This document shows positions 47,210 through 59,800 of a DNA stretch of 64,000 nt, in pieces. The notes under the pieces were generated by a model, which was given only the letters and a program-made list of their open reading frames with translations, was not told the DNA's origin and searched no databases. The stretch is from Burhinus oedicnemus (taxonomy: Eukaryota > Chordata > Aves > Charadriiformes > Burhinidae): NCBI GenBank assembly GCA_008921705.1, contig VFFE01006856.1:142124-206123 (forward strand), in the 5' to 3' direction. The position numbers were made by a program, and so were the translations under genes. Numbering within the stretch: the stretch's first letter is position 1; every line of letters begins with the position of its first letter.

Positions 47210-48620
47210 CCCTCCTTCCCCTGCGGTGAAACACCACTCCCGCACTCACAGTCCTCTCTGGAGGCCGTTTTGTCCGGCCCCTCCGTGAACGCCTGTCACC
47301 GCCTTCGCGTTCCCGCCGCCAGCTCCCCCCGTTCCGTGGCTGCCCTCGGCAGAGGCGCGGCCTCGGGGGGCTCTCAGGGCGGGGGGCGGCGGCGTCGCAG
47401 GGGCGTCGCTGTCCCTCCCCGGCAAGGGCGGCGGCTGCCGGCCGCACTCGGTGCGGGCTGGTTTCTCTCAGAAAACGGGCGGCGCGGGGCCCTGCTTCCC
47501 CCCTCCCGGCTCTTGGGGGAGGCCCCGGCGGGTGGCGGCGAGCCGTGGAACCCCCGGGGACCGGCCCTACGCGTACAGGACGACCCCGCCGCCTACTCCC
47601 ACCCGGCCCACAGGAAAAGGGGAGGCGGGGGAGCGGCCGCCGACAACCCCGCGGGCCGGGCCGGGCCGGGCCNNNNNNNNNNNNNNNNNNNNNNNNNNNN
47701 NNNNNNNNNNNNNNNNNNNNNNGTATAACACAACGGGGGGGTGGGCGGGAGTGTCGCGCGCGGGGCGGGCAGTGGCGGCAGCAGCGGGAGCTGCGCGGAG
47801 TGGTGAGGCGAGGCTGGCGGCGGGTCAGCCCAGCCGCCCCCGGTGTATATTCTTCCGCGGTGGGGGGGGCGTGCAGGGCAACGGGAGGAGGCGCCGCCGC
47901 CCCCTCCTGCCGTGGCGGCATTGTTGCTGCCGTTATTTCGCCTCTTGGTGCCCCTTCTACCGGGGCTGCTCCCGAGCCGGCGCTGCCCGCCCGTGCCCCT
48001 GGGGCGGGGACGCCAAGTTCAGTCAGAGCCGGCTGGGCGCGGCGCGGCGGGGCTGCCGGGCCGGGGAGGCCTGCGGGGCTGGCGCTGAGTGAGGGGGTAC
48101 GTGTGTCCCCGCTGGGTCGCCCGCTCCGGAGGGCCCCGGCTCGCTGACCGCCTCTCCTCTGAGGCTGCCGGGAGCGCGTTTAGGGGTGAGGTGGGGGTGT
48201 CGCTGCTTCGCCACCCCTCCACCGCGCCCCCCCTCAGAGCCTCTCACCTGGCAAGCCGCCCGCCGTGCGGGGGGTGGCCCGAAGTAAGGCTGGCTGGAGG
48301 CTGAGGAGCCGGGGGGGCGGGCTGCGGCCATCGGGAAGCGGTGCGAGCGCCCGCTGTGGTGCGCGGGTGGCCCTTCCTCCGCCGCCTCCTCCTCCTCCCT
48401 GCAATTGCCCTGTAGCCGCGGGCTGGTGACCGGTGCTGCCGGGCGTGGTGGTCCGGTCCGTACCCTGGGTCTGAGCGCACCTTTCCATAGGCAGAAAGTG
48501 CAGTTGCTGTGGCCCGTGAGCCTGTCGCCTTGAAAAAGTGTTTTGAGTACCGGTACTGAAACGAACTGCTCGATTCCAGACGCACTTGGAGAACTCCGGT
48601 TGTTTGCTTGGAACGGTGCT
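47210..48620. promoter_or_regulatory. CpG-island promoter of OSBPL1A (with assembly gap)
   Basis: Very GC- and CG-rich on both sides of the N block, with long GC-driven open frames on all strands. It is the only island upstream of the OSBPL1A coding exons on the plus strand and fits the position of the first, non-coding exon of the long (ORP1L) transcript. The exact start of transcription cannot be read from the sequence. Confidence 0.75.
47673..47722. other. Assembly gap of 50 N
   Basis: Fifty N, immediately preceded by repeats of GGGCC (GGGCCGGGCCGGGCCGGGCC near 47653-47672). The true length is unknown; a round 50 is probably a placeholder. Confidence 0.99.
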
Positions 48621-48634
48621 TGCCTGCTGATCCG
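48300..48634 (+). other. OSBPL1A: Candidate end of the OSBPL1A 5' UTR exon
   Basis: A strong splice donor, GATCCG followed by GTAAGA, stands at 48635 at the edge of the CpG island and could end the untranslated first exon that joins the acceptor at 53723. Other possible donors in the island are at 48097 and 48186. The 5' border of this entry is arbitrary. No protein-coding function is claimed. Confidence 0.35.
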
Positions 48635-49590
48635 GTAAGATCTTACACTAGCTGTGGTAAGCTTATGCAGAGCTCCTGGGCTGAAAGAAAGTCTTTGATG
48701 TAACAGAACTAAACTATGTGCAGCAAACAGCCAGGAGATGCCGAAGAATGAGGATTAGTTTAAATAGCTAATGCCTTGGCAATGGTATTGAACAGATACT
48801 GTGTTATTGCATCTATGTTAATTGCTACTGAGTAGACAGTAACTTTTTTTAGATAGGTGGTGCTTTCACACGAAGTACCATGAGACTGTGGCATAGAAGC
48901 ATGTTCAACTTCTACAACCTTTTAACTGAAGATTAAAATAACTATTTTTAGATAACATCACTTGTGCTTCTAGTACTGCAACTCTTATTGGCGCAACTCC
49001 TGTCAGTGCAGGGTGGTGTGTGGGTTTGTAGACAGGTTCTGTCTGTTTGTGTGGCTTGGTGCATTTTGTCCTCCTCCTTTACAAGTATCTATTCATCATG
49101 CGTGCACGCTGGGACATGTAAGAAGTCTTCCTGAGCAAGTATCATCCTTTCTTACAATAATTGAGTTTTCATTGCTAGCGGGAGATCTCCTGAAATACTA
49201 GCCAGTGCTGTGCTTTTTACCAATGTTACTATTTGTCATGAATAGAAAGCTTCCTATGCAACCAGTAGCTGCTGACTCAGAGCCTTAATGTTATATTGGG
49301 CAGTGCCAGTACTGCTTCTGCTGCTTGTCAAGCTGCAGCAGAGTGAAAACCAACCACGTTCTGGTTAATGTGTATTGTCACTGTTCTGGGCTGTGTACAT
49401 GGCAGGAGGCCTCAGCAGGAGAAGAAATCAAAGAGAAACCAAGTGGGTCATATCAATAGTGCTGCTCTGTGGTCAGCGATGGCACTTTAGGCCTTTGTAG
49501 ACCGCTTTGTGAGAAAAGCAGCTTTTTTTGGTTGGACTCTTTCTTAGCAATTGGGTAAAGTTGGTACTTTATATATTGGTAGTTAGGGGG

Positions 49591-50079
49591 TGTCCTGGCT
49601 TCAGCTGGGAAGGAGTTAATTTTCATTCTAGTGATTGGGCTGAACAGAATGTCAATAATGAATATTGTTTTAGTTGTTGCTAAGTAATGTTTACACCTTT
49701 AAAGGACTCTTTTCAGCTTCCCATAGCAGCTGAGAAGGAGCATAGACAGAACAATGGAATATTCTGTACCATGGACATGATGCTCAGTATATAAATGGGG
49801 GTTGGCCCAGGGGGTGGCATCAGCAATCATGGCTTGTGTTGGGCTTGGCAACCAATTCAGTAGGTGGTGAGTGACTTGTCTTATATATTCTTTCACCATT
49901 ATTACTGTTATTTTCCTTTTCTGTTATTGTTCTATCAAACTGTCTTTGTCTCAACCCACAAGTTTTTTTCCTTTCCCCTCCTTTTCTCTCTCTTCTCTCC
50001 GCCCTTCTGGGGGGCAGGGAAGAGGGGGTTAGTGAGCGGCTGCATGGTCCTAGTTGCTTGCTGGGGTTAAACCATGACA
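49591..50079 (+). mobile_element. Solo LTR of an endogenous retrovirus, diverged
   Basis: 489 bp beginning TGTCCTGGCTTCAGCTGGGA and ending GGGGTTAAACCATGACA. It is the same family as the element at 1923-2503: shared AGTTAATTTTC, TTTTAGTTGTTGCTAAGTA, GATGCTCAGTATATAAA and the pyrimidine-rich 3' part, but shorter and more mutated. The flanking six bases (AGGGGG and GGTGGC) no longer match well, which fits greater age. A TATA box (TATATAAA) is near 49788-49795. It lies in the presumed first intron of OSBPL1A, in the sense direction. Confidence 0.8.
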
Positions 50080-53000
50080 GGTGGCCTTTTGTGGTTAAGT
50101 ATTCTGCAAAACTCCCTTAAGCAGGTGTACAGGCAGGATGGTAAACTGGGCTTTCTAGTCTGTGTTGGAAACAACTCCTACATGAAGGCAGATACTCAGT
50201 GTGAGAACATCACTCTGGTATAGATCTCATAGAAGAAGATAAAAGCAGAGCATCTCAATGCTATTCTTTATACCTTCTTAAAGGATAAGATTAAATTAGC
50301 AGTCAAGTACTGCTCCAGTAGTCCTAATGAGTTCAACGGAAGTGCCTTGCAGTCGCATCTTGGCTGCATATATGACACTAAATATTGTTCTTGTGTTGTT
50401 TTCTCACGGTATACCAGTGACTGTAGAGCCTAGCGTACAAGCGTTTCAACAGCACAGGGTGTAAAGATGAGCTGCGAAAGGCAGTTTAACCTATATCAGC
50501 TGATTAGCGGAATAAGGTAATGATGGCAACACCACTGACTGAACAGATGTCTGCTCTCATAAGTAGTTAGCAGCTTTGCATATAGGCAGCACAATTCATA
50601 TAGATTAACCTGCTAGTAGTATCTTATGGCTAATAAATCCAAACTAAACTATTAAGTTTCTCCCTTAGTGCTGATGATCTGGCTCAGTACCTGAAAACTG
50701 GTGGGTAGGGATTTTGGAGCTCTCTTGGTGGTGGGTCATGTGACCAAATAAACTCCTGTCTGTAGGGGAATGCAGGTGTATGAAGTACTGTTGTAAGTGC
50801 ATAGTGTTTGAGTGCCTGTGTATGGATTTCTTTCCGTACACTAAACTTGCCATTCAAACTTCTGTTGGTGGTTGCTCATCTCCATTATAGAGCAAATACC
50901 GTTGCTTAAAATAGTATTTTCAAGATTATGCTGGTCTGTTAAGAGCCCCTTTGCTGCCAGCTTTATTTAGGCACTTCATTTAGCTTCGCAGCTAAAACTT
51001 GAGGTTCTGTATCATTTGTCTGATGAGTAACTGCACACAGATTCACTTTCCAGCTCCAATTGTAGGAACATTTTCATGCGAATGATCCTCCTAACTATGA
51101 CTAATAGCCAGACAGTCATTCTTCTGCATCACTGAATGCTTCAAGCTTACAAAGTGTATTTGAAATTGGAGGCTTGGCCTAAACAGCAAAGTCTTTGGGG
51201 ACTAAACCAGTGAAGCAGACAGACCTCTCCCAGCCATTTTGCTATGCATGTCACTGTACTGCTAATATTTGCTGTAAGACTACAAACAAATCAGTGATTT
51301 TAACCTAGTGACTATTTAGGAGGAGAAAGAAATCATGCAAGTAATTTTACACAGTGATTCAGCTTTCCATGTATCTTAAACTGTTTAAGATTCAGCTCAT
51401 GTACATAACTGGCCTTGCTGCATACAAGAGTTGTGCATTTGGATAAGCTTCTTGGTTCCCTTCCCAAGCAGTCTTTTCCTTCTCATCAATATCAAATGGA
51501 AGCTGCAGGTTCTTAATGTCTTGACAGTGCATTGCTATTCATACCTGCTATGTATGTGGGATGTTGACAAATGATACGGGGTAACGATAAGACTATGTTT
51601 CTCACATCTGAGACATTTGAGAGATGGCTAAAGAGAGGTTGTGTGGAAGGGGGTGAAAAATGAAGGATGAGCTTTGCTTCCCCCCATCCCTGATGGGTAG
51701 GCCAGCAAAATAGGTCTAACTATCCTTCTTAGCTTTTGTCTGTATGATTCTCAGTGCTGCATCCTGTGTCCCCCAGAAACGCTATCGCTCAGCTTCAGAG
51801 AAAGTACTACAGACTGATAATGCACTAACATACTTGATTTTGATCTTTCTCTAGACACTGGTAGAACTGATTGAGGAAAATTATACCTGCTCAAGTAACA
51901 AGAAACTGCTGTGTTGCTTCAGACAAATGGATAGACTCCTGTTTAAAGGAGAAGGTAGCTTCAGGGCTCAAAGCATTACTAGAAGGACTAGAAGGAAGTG
52001 TTTTGTTGTCTAGTAGAACTGAAAAGCAGGCACAAACAAGAGTATTGTCTAACCACTGCTGGAGAATGCATTTGTATCCTGTGTCTGTGGGAGGTTGCAG
52101 GTGACTGATCCGGTCTGTTCTGAAACGTGTTAGAAAGGGCTTGTTAAGTCTCTTGTAAATTCTTTGAAAATGAATTCCCTCTCTCCCTTTGCTGATTGAG
52201 CAAAAGGTAGGGGAAAACTCTCTTCTCTGTGTTGCTAGTGCTTTGACAGTCTGTCCCGTTCTAGGCTTCTGTCTCAGTCTTGAATACTATAAGATCTGTC
52301 ACTATTACAGGCTTTTTGCAGCTTACCCAGTGTTCTCACTGTCTCTTTTGTTGCTGAGTGGCTTCTCATCTTACAGGAGTCAAAGAGCTCCCTGCAACTA
52401 TTTTAGCTATGAGTGTGTGTGGTGTAATCAAGCTGCCTGTCCAATGCAGCAGCATATAAACAGGTTGTGGGACCAGTCAAAGCCTCTGCTAGCTAATGAT
52501 GTGAGGCCAGTAATGTTCTTTGTGTTAACTGACTTTAGAAATCTAGATTCTGCAGGATCTGGTAAACCTAGTGTGTCAGGTGAAGATGCTAAACTGGAGA
52601 CGCTAAGTTTGGGCAACCTCTTATTTTACTGTTGTTTATAGCAGCAGTAAATTGTGTGTTACAGCACAGTCTTTTGAGGCTGCTTTTAAAATTGCTTGAC
52701 ACCTCTTAAAAGCAGTATATTTAAATGGGACATTAAAGTTAGGTTTTACCTGTGCTGAGCTGTGCTGCATCTGGGTCTAGTTGTTGTAACACCATTTAAA
52801 AAAAAAAAGGGCAAAACAACTTCAGATGGTGATTCTGTCAGTGTGAAAAGATTGGTCAAGACATCACTTAATAACTATATTCAGTTATATGACAGACCTG
52901 GTAAGTAGCAGTATCACTTGCCCAAAGGTCTCAGGCTCCCTGTCTATTAGAGCGCTGTAAAAAGAGCAATGCTAACAGGTTTTTTTCTCCATTCTTTGAA

Positions 53001-53723
53001 AGATGTAAATGTACTCTTGTTGTTCAAAAGCAATGGTAAAAAGAGAATTAGCTAGTTATGTCTTACAGTCATGTGTTAACTTCTTTATATTGTACTATAG
53101 TGCTTAAAGATAAGGTCAAATCTACAAAATTGAGTATCTTGACTCCCCTTCAAGTCAAGGTTGGAGAGGGTCAGGTATCTGAGTTCAAGACCTGATGGTA
53201 TCTAGTCTTGACTGGGTGTCTGGGGACCTCCATGTGTAGATGCTTTCTGTTCCCCAGGGTTGGCAGTCAAAATAAGTCTCAGTTAATTCTGAAGAAATAC
53301 TTGGGCTAAAAGGCATTTATTTTTTTTCTTAATTGCTTCTGGAAACCTTAATGGGTGCAGGTGAAAACCTTACAAGGAAAAAGAAAGTGCTTACTGGTTA
53401 TGCTTGTAGCAAAGCTTGCCTTGTTTGTGGCATACAGTTCCAACTCTCAAGGCACACTTAGAACCTAGAAAACCAAGAAGCAAGAAAACACAGGTATTTT
53501 GTCATTTAACTGCTTTGTTTGAGGAATTTTAATGCATATTAGTGGCATGACTGGGTGCTGAACAGTTGAAAACAACTTGCACATTAAATGTGTTCCATAT
53601 AGGAAATAATTCTTTCTCATACTGGTGTTAATATTAAATAAGGGGGAAAAGTGACATAATATTATGCCGTAACTTGCAGCAGCATAAGAAATTGCAAAAT
53701 TGGTTCTTTCATATCTTTATTAG
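50080..53723. other. OSBPL1A presumed intron 1
   Basis: T- and G-rich on the plus strand. The frame at 52189-52641 (150 codons) has no recognisable domain. No other exon, RNA gene or clear repeat was found. Confidence 0.45.
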
Positions 53724-53846
53724 AGATGAGTACTGAAGCAGAACAGCAGCTTCTCCATGATGCTAGAAATGGAAATGCTGAAGAAGTTAAACAGCTGTTG
53801 GATACCATGAACAAAGGAGAAATAAGCTTTGATATCAACTGTAAAG
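53724..53846 (+). CDS. OSBPL1A: OSBPL1A first coding exon
   Basis: Acceptor TTTATTAG, two bases AG, then ATG at 53726. Encodes residues 1-40 plus one base of Gly41. Donor GTTAGT. The ATG lying two bases after the acceptor implies that the 5' UTR is almost wholly on an upstream exon. Confidence 0.95.
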
Positions 53847-56800
53847 GTTAGTAGCCTTCCTCAAATGTTTGTAGTCTCACTGTTGAAGCCACAGGTAGTG
53901 AAATTGTTACTGATAGTACAACCTTGCTTTGTTTGGAGTGCTCAACAGAGTAATAAAAAATGCTTATACAACTGCTTTTATCCTGTGACTCTTATGGCCA
54001 CGCTTGTAGAGTGGAGAGATCATAAAAGCAGAGTACAGATAATTGTAACGTACAGAAAATCTCAGAGTAATTCACAGAAGCTAGAAATGTCAACAAGACA
54101 AAGAATCAGTAGCTCTTTCTGCCTGTGTTTATGCTTATGCCAACCTTGGAGCTCTATAATATTAAACAAAATAGACCATGGTGCCAGGGGATGGTTCAAG
54201 GAGGTAAAGAGCCTCCAACAACAAGGCTGCAGAGAAGATCAGGTAGTTTATTTGTGCTCTGCTATGTGTGATTTTTCTTTTTCTTTTTTTTTAGGCCCAT
54301 GTTTCATTACCATGTAGTAGGGGTGGCTACATTTCTTGCCACTTGCAGGAATGGTTGGGACAAGCGGATACTTCTTACTAGTAGGATTATACTAGCTTAC
54401 TTGGGAAAAGAAAGTAAAACTGCCAGTCATCTGTGTCTGGGTCTTTGGCCAACATTAAAGTTTTTCACATGCATAGCTAACATAGTTACAGCTAAGCAAC
54501 TTGCTGAGCATTAAACCTTCAAACTGGGGCTGGATTTGCAACCTTGTTAGCAGTTGCAGACTGTCCTATTTTTTTATTCATTTAGTAGCTTTCTATTTCT
54601 CCTTATTTACACAAGTGTGTTTCTGGTTGCTTCAAAAAAGTGGATGTGTATCCCACTCTTTCTATGTAGTCTTGTATTTCTTTGTTCAGTGTTCAACTAT
54701 TAAGCAGCACTGAGAAGATGGTGCTGCAAAGGGAGAGGGAAGAGAGCAACTAAGCTTCCTCTCAGCCATGACAGGGGCAGCACCTTACCCTAAAGAGCAG
54801 GGAAACCTGTTATCTGAACAAGCTCTAGGCCTTTCCCAACTCCAGTTCTTAATCATCAGTTTACTTATCCTTTTGTTTGGCTACTCAGCCATGGCTGTGT
54901 TTTCCCAATAGTTAATGTGCTCACCTACAAAAAAAACAAGTTGTAAAACCCAAACCCTTGATACTTTGACTTCAAGGAGCTAGGTCATAATTTAAAGGGG
55001 AACTAGACAAAGCTTGATGGAGTTGAAGTCCTTCACCTGTGCAAGCATGTCCTTTGCAAATATTTATGACATTGTGAGTAGTGCCTAAACAGCTGGAATA
55101 AAAATACCCTAAGATTCATGCAGCAGTACCCATAAATAAGTTGAAGTCTCTTGTGCTTAGAAGAGATTTCAGAGCTTCTAAGATGTTTTCTTAAACATAA
55201 TCTGAAGTCAAGAATGCATAATGAAATGGCATAATGTGCAGCCCTGTATTATGTCAAGCAAACTGATTGCTGGTCAGCATTCCTGCTCAAAGTTAAGTGT
55301 TAGTATTGTGAAAGTTTGCAGCTGGGTAGAAGAGACTCAGCTAACGAAGGGAAAGATAGATGCTGCTTAGCTGTTACTCTTCCAGTTTAGAAATACATGG
55401 CCAGCCAGCTAATATGTGCTTGCTGATGGGAGGTTTAAGAAACTAGAGGGAGTATGCTGGTGATAGTGTAGGTTAAAGGGAAAAAAAAAAAAATTCGGAG
55501 TGAAATCTCTGTTCTCTAAGGTCTGGTTCTTCTAAATGTTAGAGGACACAGAAGTGTAACTGAAGTGTCTGTGGGGGAACTGTTCTGGTTGTGTGAAACT
55601 TCAGAGTTAGATCTCTTATTCTTGCATGGTCACTCTTCAGAGACTGACCACTTCAATCCCTTTGCTCCTTTAGAGTACTCCATTGGAAATAATCTAAGAC
55701 AAATTCAGGCCAGCCAGCCTCTGTGGTATAACTACACCTGCCATTCTGCCTCCTTGCTACCAAAACCACTATGTCTTGCTACAAATCCTGATCTGTTGTG
55801 CAATTACTATCTGGTAATACCTAACCACATGATGATTAAAATACAGGCTGTAGACTGTAACTGACTTTTTGCAACCCTCAATCTTCCCTTTCTTCCTTAC
55901 AGCCTCTTGTCCTTCTGTCATTACCTTCTGGATAATCAGATATACCTAGAAAGTCAGGGTATGGGGAATGTCTTCAGTGCTGCAGCTGTTCCTTCAGGAC
56001 TTGCATCTGATATGGCAATGACACTTGGCTTGGAATAAAGTACTTTTGGAGCAGGTGGGAGGCTTTACTGGAGGTAGTGTAAACTTCCTCCAGAGCATGC
56101 CTTGGGAGACATAAGTCTGACACATTAATGTGCCTGGGTGTCAAAGCCTACCTTCAACATCTTGTAAAACCTGTCCTGTCTTTCCAAGAGTGAGCTTATA
56201 TCTGAGGCTGTGCTCTAGATTCACAAGTGTGAAGTCTGACAAGAGTGATCCCAAAGTTCTTGATTTCAGCCAAAGCGAAGGAAAAGAAAATAAATCCAGG
56301 CTTCTCCTATTTGTTTTGTTGTGACTGGATTCTAGCTAGTCAATGCTTGCAGAAAAGTGAAACTTGCTTGATGAGAATCCAGCCAAATGGTGTGAACTTC
56401 CATTTCCAGTTTTCTCAGTTCACTGGTTTCAAAAGAAGGTATCCACATCAAAGCAGCACTAAACCTGGGTTTCGTCCAAAAAGATCATATTTTCTAAGGC
56501 TACGTTGGCTTATTCTCTTTAAGTACAAGAAAATAGAATATCTAGGACTTTGCAAAGTAAGAAAAGTGTAGAATAAGGTCAGTGGTCAATAGTGTGTTAT
56601 GCCAAAATATACACTTGAATGACTGCACAGTAGCCTGGCAGACCACAACCAGGAGATGACTGCCTAGTTTGTCTCCATTCTCTAAACAAATGGTTAACAA
56701 TTTGAGACGTGTAACTAACTGGCATCAAAGCAAAGAACTGGCTGGGAGGGCTAGGGGAATTATTTTTTTTGTTGTGTTTATTCTACTCTCCTATTCTTGC

Positions 56801-59800
56801 ATTCTCATCAGTGTAATGATGTCCTCGTTTAAAATAATTTTAAAACAGTGCAAACACTTGTGTTACTTGAAGAGAAGTAACAAACACCTCAAGATCTTGA
56901 AAAGTAACTGGTCAGCTAACACCAGAAATGCACATGTTCAGAGTGGATGCAGAACAAGGGCCTCTGGCACTTTATTCAGCAAGAACTACAAATCTGGCCA
57001 GATTCCTGATATTTTTTTTTAATGACCGAATTCCTTGGCAGCAGCACTGTCTTGTCAGTGCCATGATTAATGACTGTCTTGGGCTAATTGTATGAATTCA
57101 GTGCAACTTAGATCTCTTCTGCTCTTTGAAAGAACCTTCTTTCCTACTAGACTGAGGGATGAATGATGTCAGTTTAATATGCTATCCAGCATACATAGCC
57201 CCAGAATTAGTGATCCACAGTGTTTATCTGCTGTGGTGCTTGAGCCCATCAGTCACATAGGGCAGGAACTCTGTTGTAGGCCAGACTGGGATGAGAGGAA
57301 GGTACTAAATCTGGGGTTGGAACAGCAGCAGGAGTTGAAAAGAAAGAGAACCAAATAACCAAAGAAATAGCCAACAGAGGGCAGGAATGTTAGCTGGAAA
57401 CAATTATAAGAAATGGGAAAATGTTTCAGCAGTGAACCACATTCTAATGTTAACTTCTAATATGACAGCAGAAAGAATTACAACTTGCAAGACCAAGAGT
57501 TCTCTACTTCCTTGTGCTAGTGGCTTGTCCCCTCAGGGCAAACTTCTGTTACTCATTTTCCAGACCTCAAAGCTTGAGGATACATGAAAAGAGAAAGCTT
57601 AATGGTGTCAGTAACTCCAAAACCATTTCTAATGACTCATTTTCATTTTGCTTTCAAATACAAAATTATAGCTTTTAGGTGGCACTTAGAATGCTGTGGG
57701 TCTGTTGCTTAGTAAAAACAAAATGCAAATCAGCTTTGCTTAGTACAATTGAGTGTTGCAGTTGGAAACTAGCATGAGTTGTTAAATTAGTAATTTCTAA
57801 TACTTTTAATATCTTGCTTTTAAGGAAGTGGTTGTAGGACAGTTCTTGAATTTCATTCATACAACCAGTCTTCCAGGACATGCTTTAAATGCTCTTTAAA
57901 GCATAAATGGTAGTTTCCTTTGCATGGTCACTTCTGTGCCTGCTTCCTACCTATGCTTATCATTCCTGCAGAGGCTTAAAGCTGTAGATGGTACATGAGT
58001 TCTGCAGTGCACAAAGATTTCAAATCATGACACTTAGTTAGGCTCTCTTTATTAAAATTGAGTACAAGCACAAGACAACAAAAAACCCCTAACATTAGGC
58101 CATCCCGCCTGTTTTGGTTTGAATCATCTGTTTGGAAAGATGGGTTGTCCTACCTTTCATTTGTGTGCAGGATACAAAATCAGATAAACAAAACTGTTTT
58201 TTTGATAAACAAGAGAAATATGTATTTGCATGTGCTGTTTTCACAGTGAATGAAAGTAACTGAAGCTTCTTGCTACTGTTGAAGAACAAGGTATTGCATG
58301 AAAACTCAAGTTGTGTTCTCTATCAGACTATGTAACTTTCTCCTTTCAGAAAGATTTTTGTAGGTTTGAATCTAACAGTCTCAGACTGCATCCCGATTCA
58401 GTAATTCAGATGACGTTAATAGTATTGATGCTTCCAGCTGCCTTGCTCTTCTGTTACTGTGAAGAATGGATCATCCATGCCAACCTCCAAGCACGTAATA
58501 AGATCATTTTGTACTGTGTGATCAAAACTTAATTTACCTGTTTTGTCTTCTAGGCAGAAGTAAATCTAACATGGGTTGGACACCTCTTCACCTTGCATGC
58601 TACTTTGGACATGCTGTTGTGGTGGAGGATTTGCTAAAGGTATATTTTTATTTGCCTCTGTTTATAAAGCAGAATCTTTGCTATGCTAGAAGCAGTTAGG
58701 TTTTTGTGATAGAAGAAAGGTGGCTTTGTAGAGAGGCAGAGCCACTCCTACAATTTAACTGCATGTAACATAGAGGTAACTGAGCTGATTGTTAAAACTA
58801 AGGAATGAAATAGTTGTGATACTAAGATCAGCCAGGTTTACAAGGACCCAAAAATAGCGTCACTAGAAGTCTATGCAGTAGTATACAGCTGTTACTCTGA
58901 ACAGTGTTTACAGCTATCATACTTAGCTAACTTTCTCATGAAGTATGTGTGTTTGTCTATGTAACCATCTTAATATATGAATTAAAGACATATAGTATAT
59001 AGGTATGCACTTGTGAAAGCCTCAGCCCTTTTCAGGCTCAGTGGATATCTGCATATAGTGAGCCAGCATGACAGTGGTAACGCAAATGTTTCAAGGGCCT
59101 GAACTTACTACAGTATGTAAAGTATATAATTTGGGCAATTTCAGTTACTGAGTTGCAGGAAAGGCTAAAGTGTTTCAAATGCAAAAAAATCTGTGTTATC
59201 TAATTGGATGTTGTGCATAGAAGTATGTCCAGAATTCTGTGCAAAGTAACTTGTTTGTGTTTCTTTCCAGGCACAGGCTAACGTAGTTTGACTCATTATT
59301 TCAAAGATGATAGAAATAAATAATGAATTATGTGATGAACTCTGAAATTATGAATATCTGTGATCAAAGCTGACCTATTTGTATCTTCGTAGCCACATCT
59401 GCACTGCCTTTGCAGTTGTTTCTGGCTGAGTTTATTTTTTTTACCCTCAGCTCTCAGGGTAGCGTCAAACAACCCTATCTGTATTATACCCTATTCCTGT
59501 TTGAGAGGTTTTGCTGTAGGTGGCAGGAACATGCTAAATAGTCTCAAATACAAAAATAGCTAATCTGAACTTGAATTTCATTCACAATAAAGGCTACCAG
59601 CCATAATTGTGACTAAAGCAGGAAATAAAGTTGAGATTTCTTTGAGAAATTCTTCTCTAGCCTACACACCTGCTCAGGAGATAATGCTGCTCTCAATCCA
59701 AGAGGGCTGCTTAAAACAAAAGGTAAAGTTTTGTCACTTAATGCATTTATCAACACTTTCAGAGCTGGAAGAGTATGTGTAACTTCGTGCTTTCTTCTCT

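Noticed and set aside
47130..48147. Long open frames of 150-263 codons across the CpG island, some running through the N block
   Set aside because: They exist because GC-rich DNA lacks stop codons and because N is read as X. Several frames on both strands are open at once, with no known domain.
53829..54317. 162-codon frame starting in the first OSBPL1A coding exon
   Set aside because: It is in a different frame from ORP1L, begins 18 bases before the exon's donor and runs into the intron.
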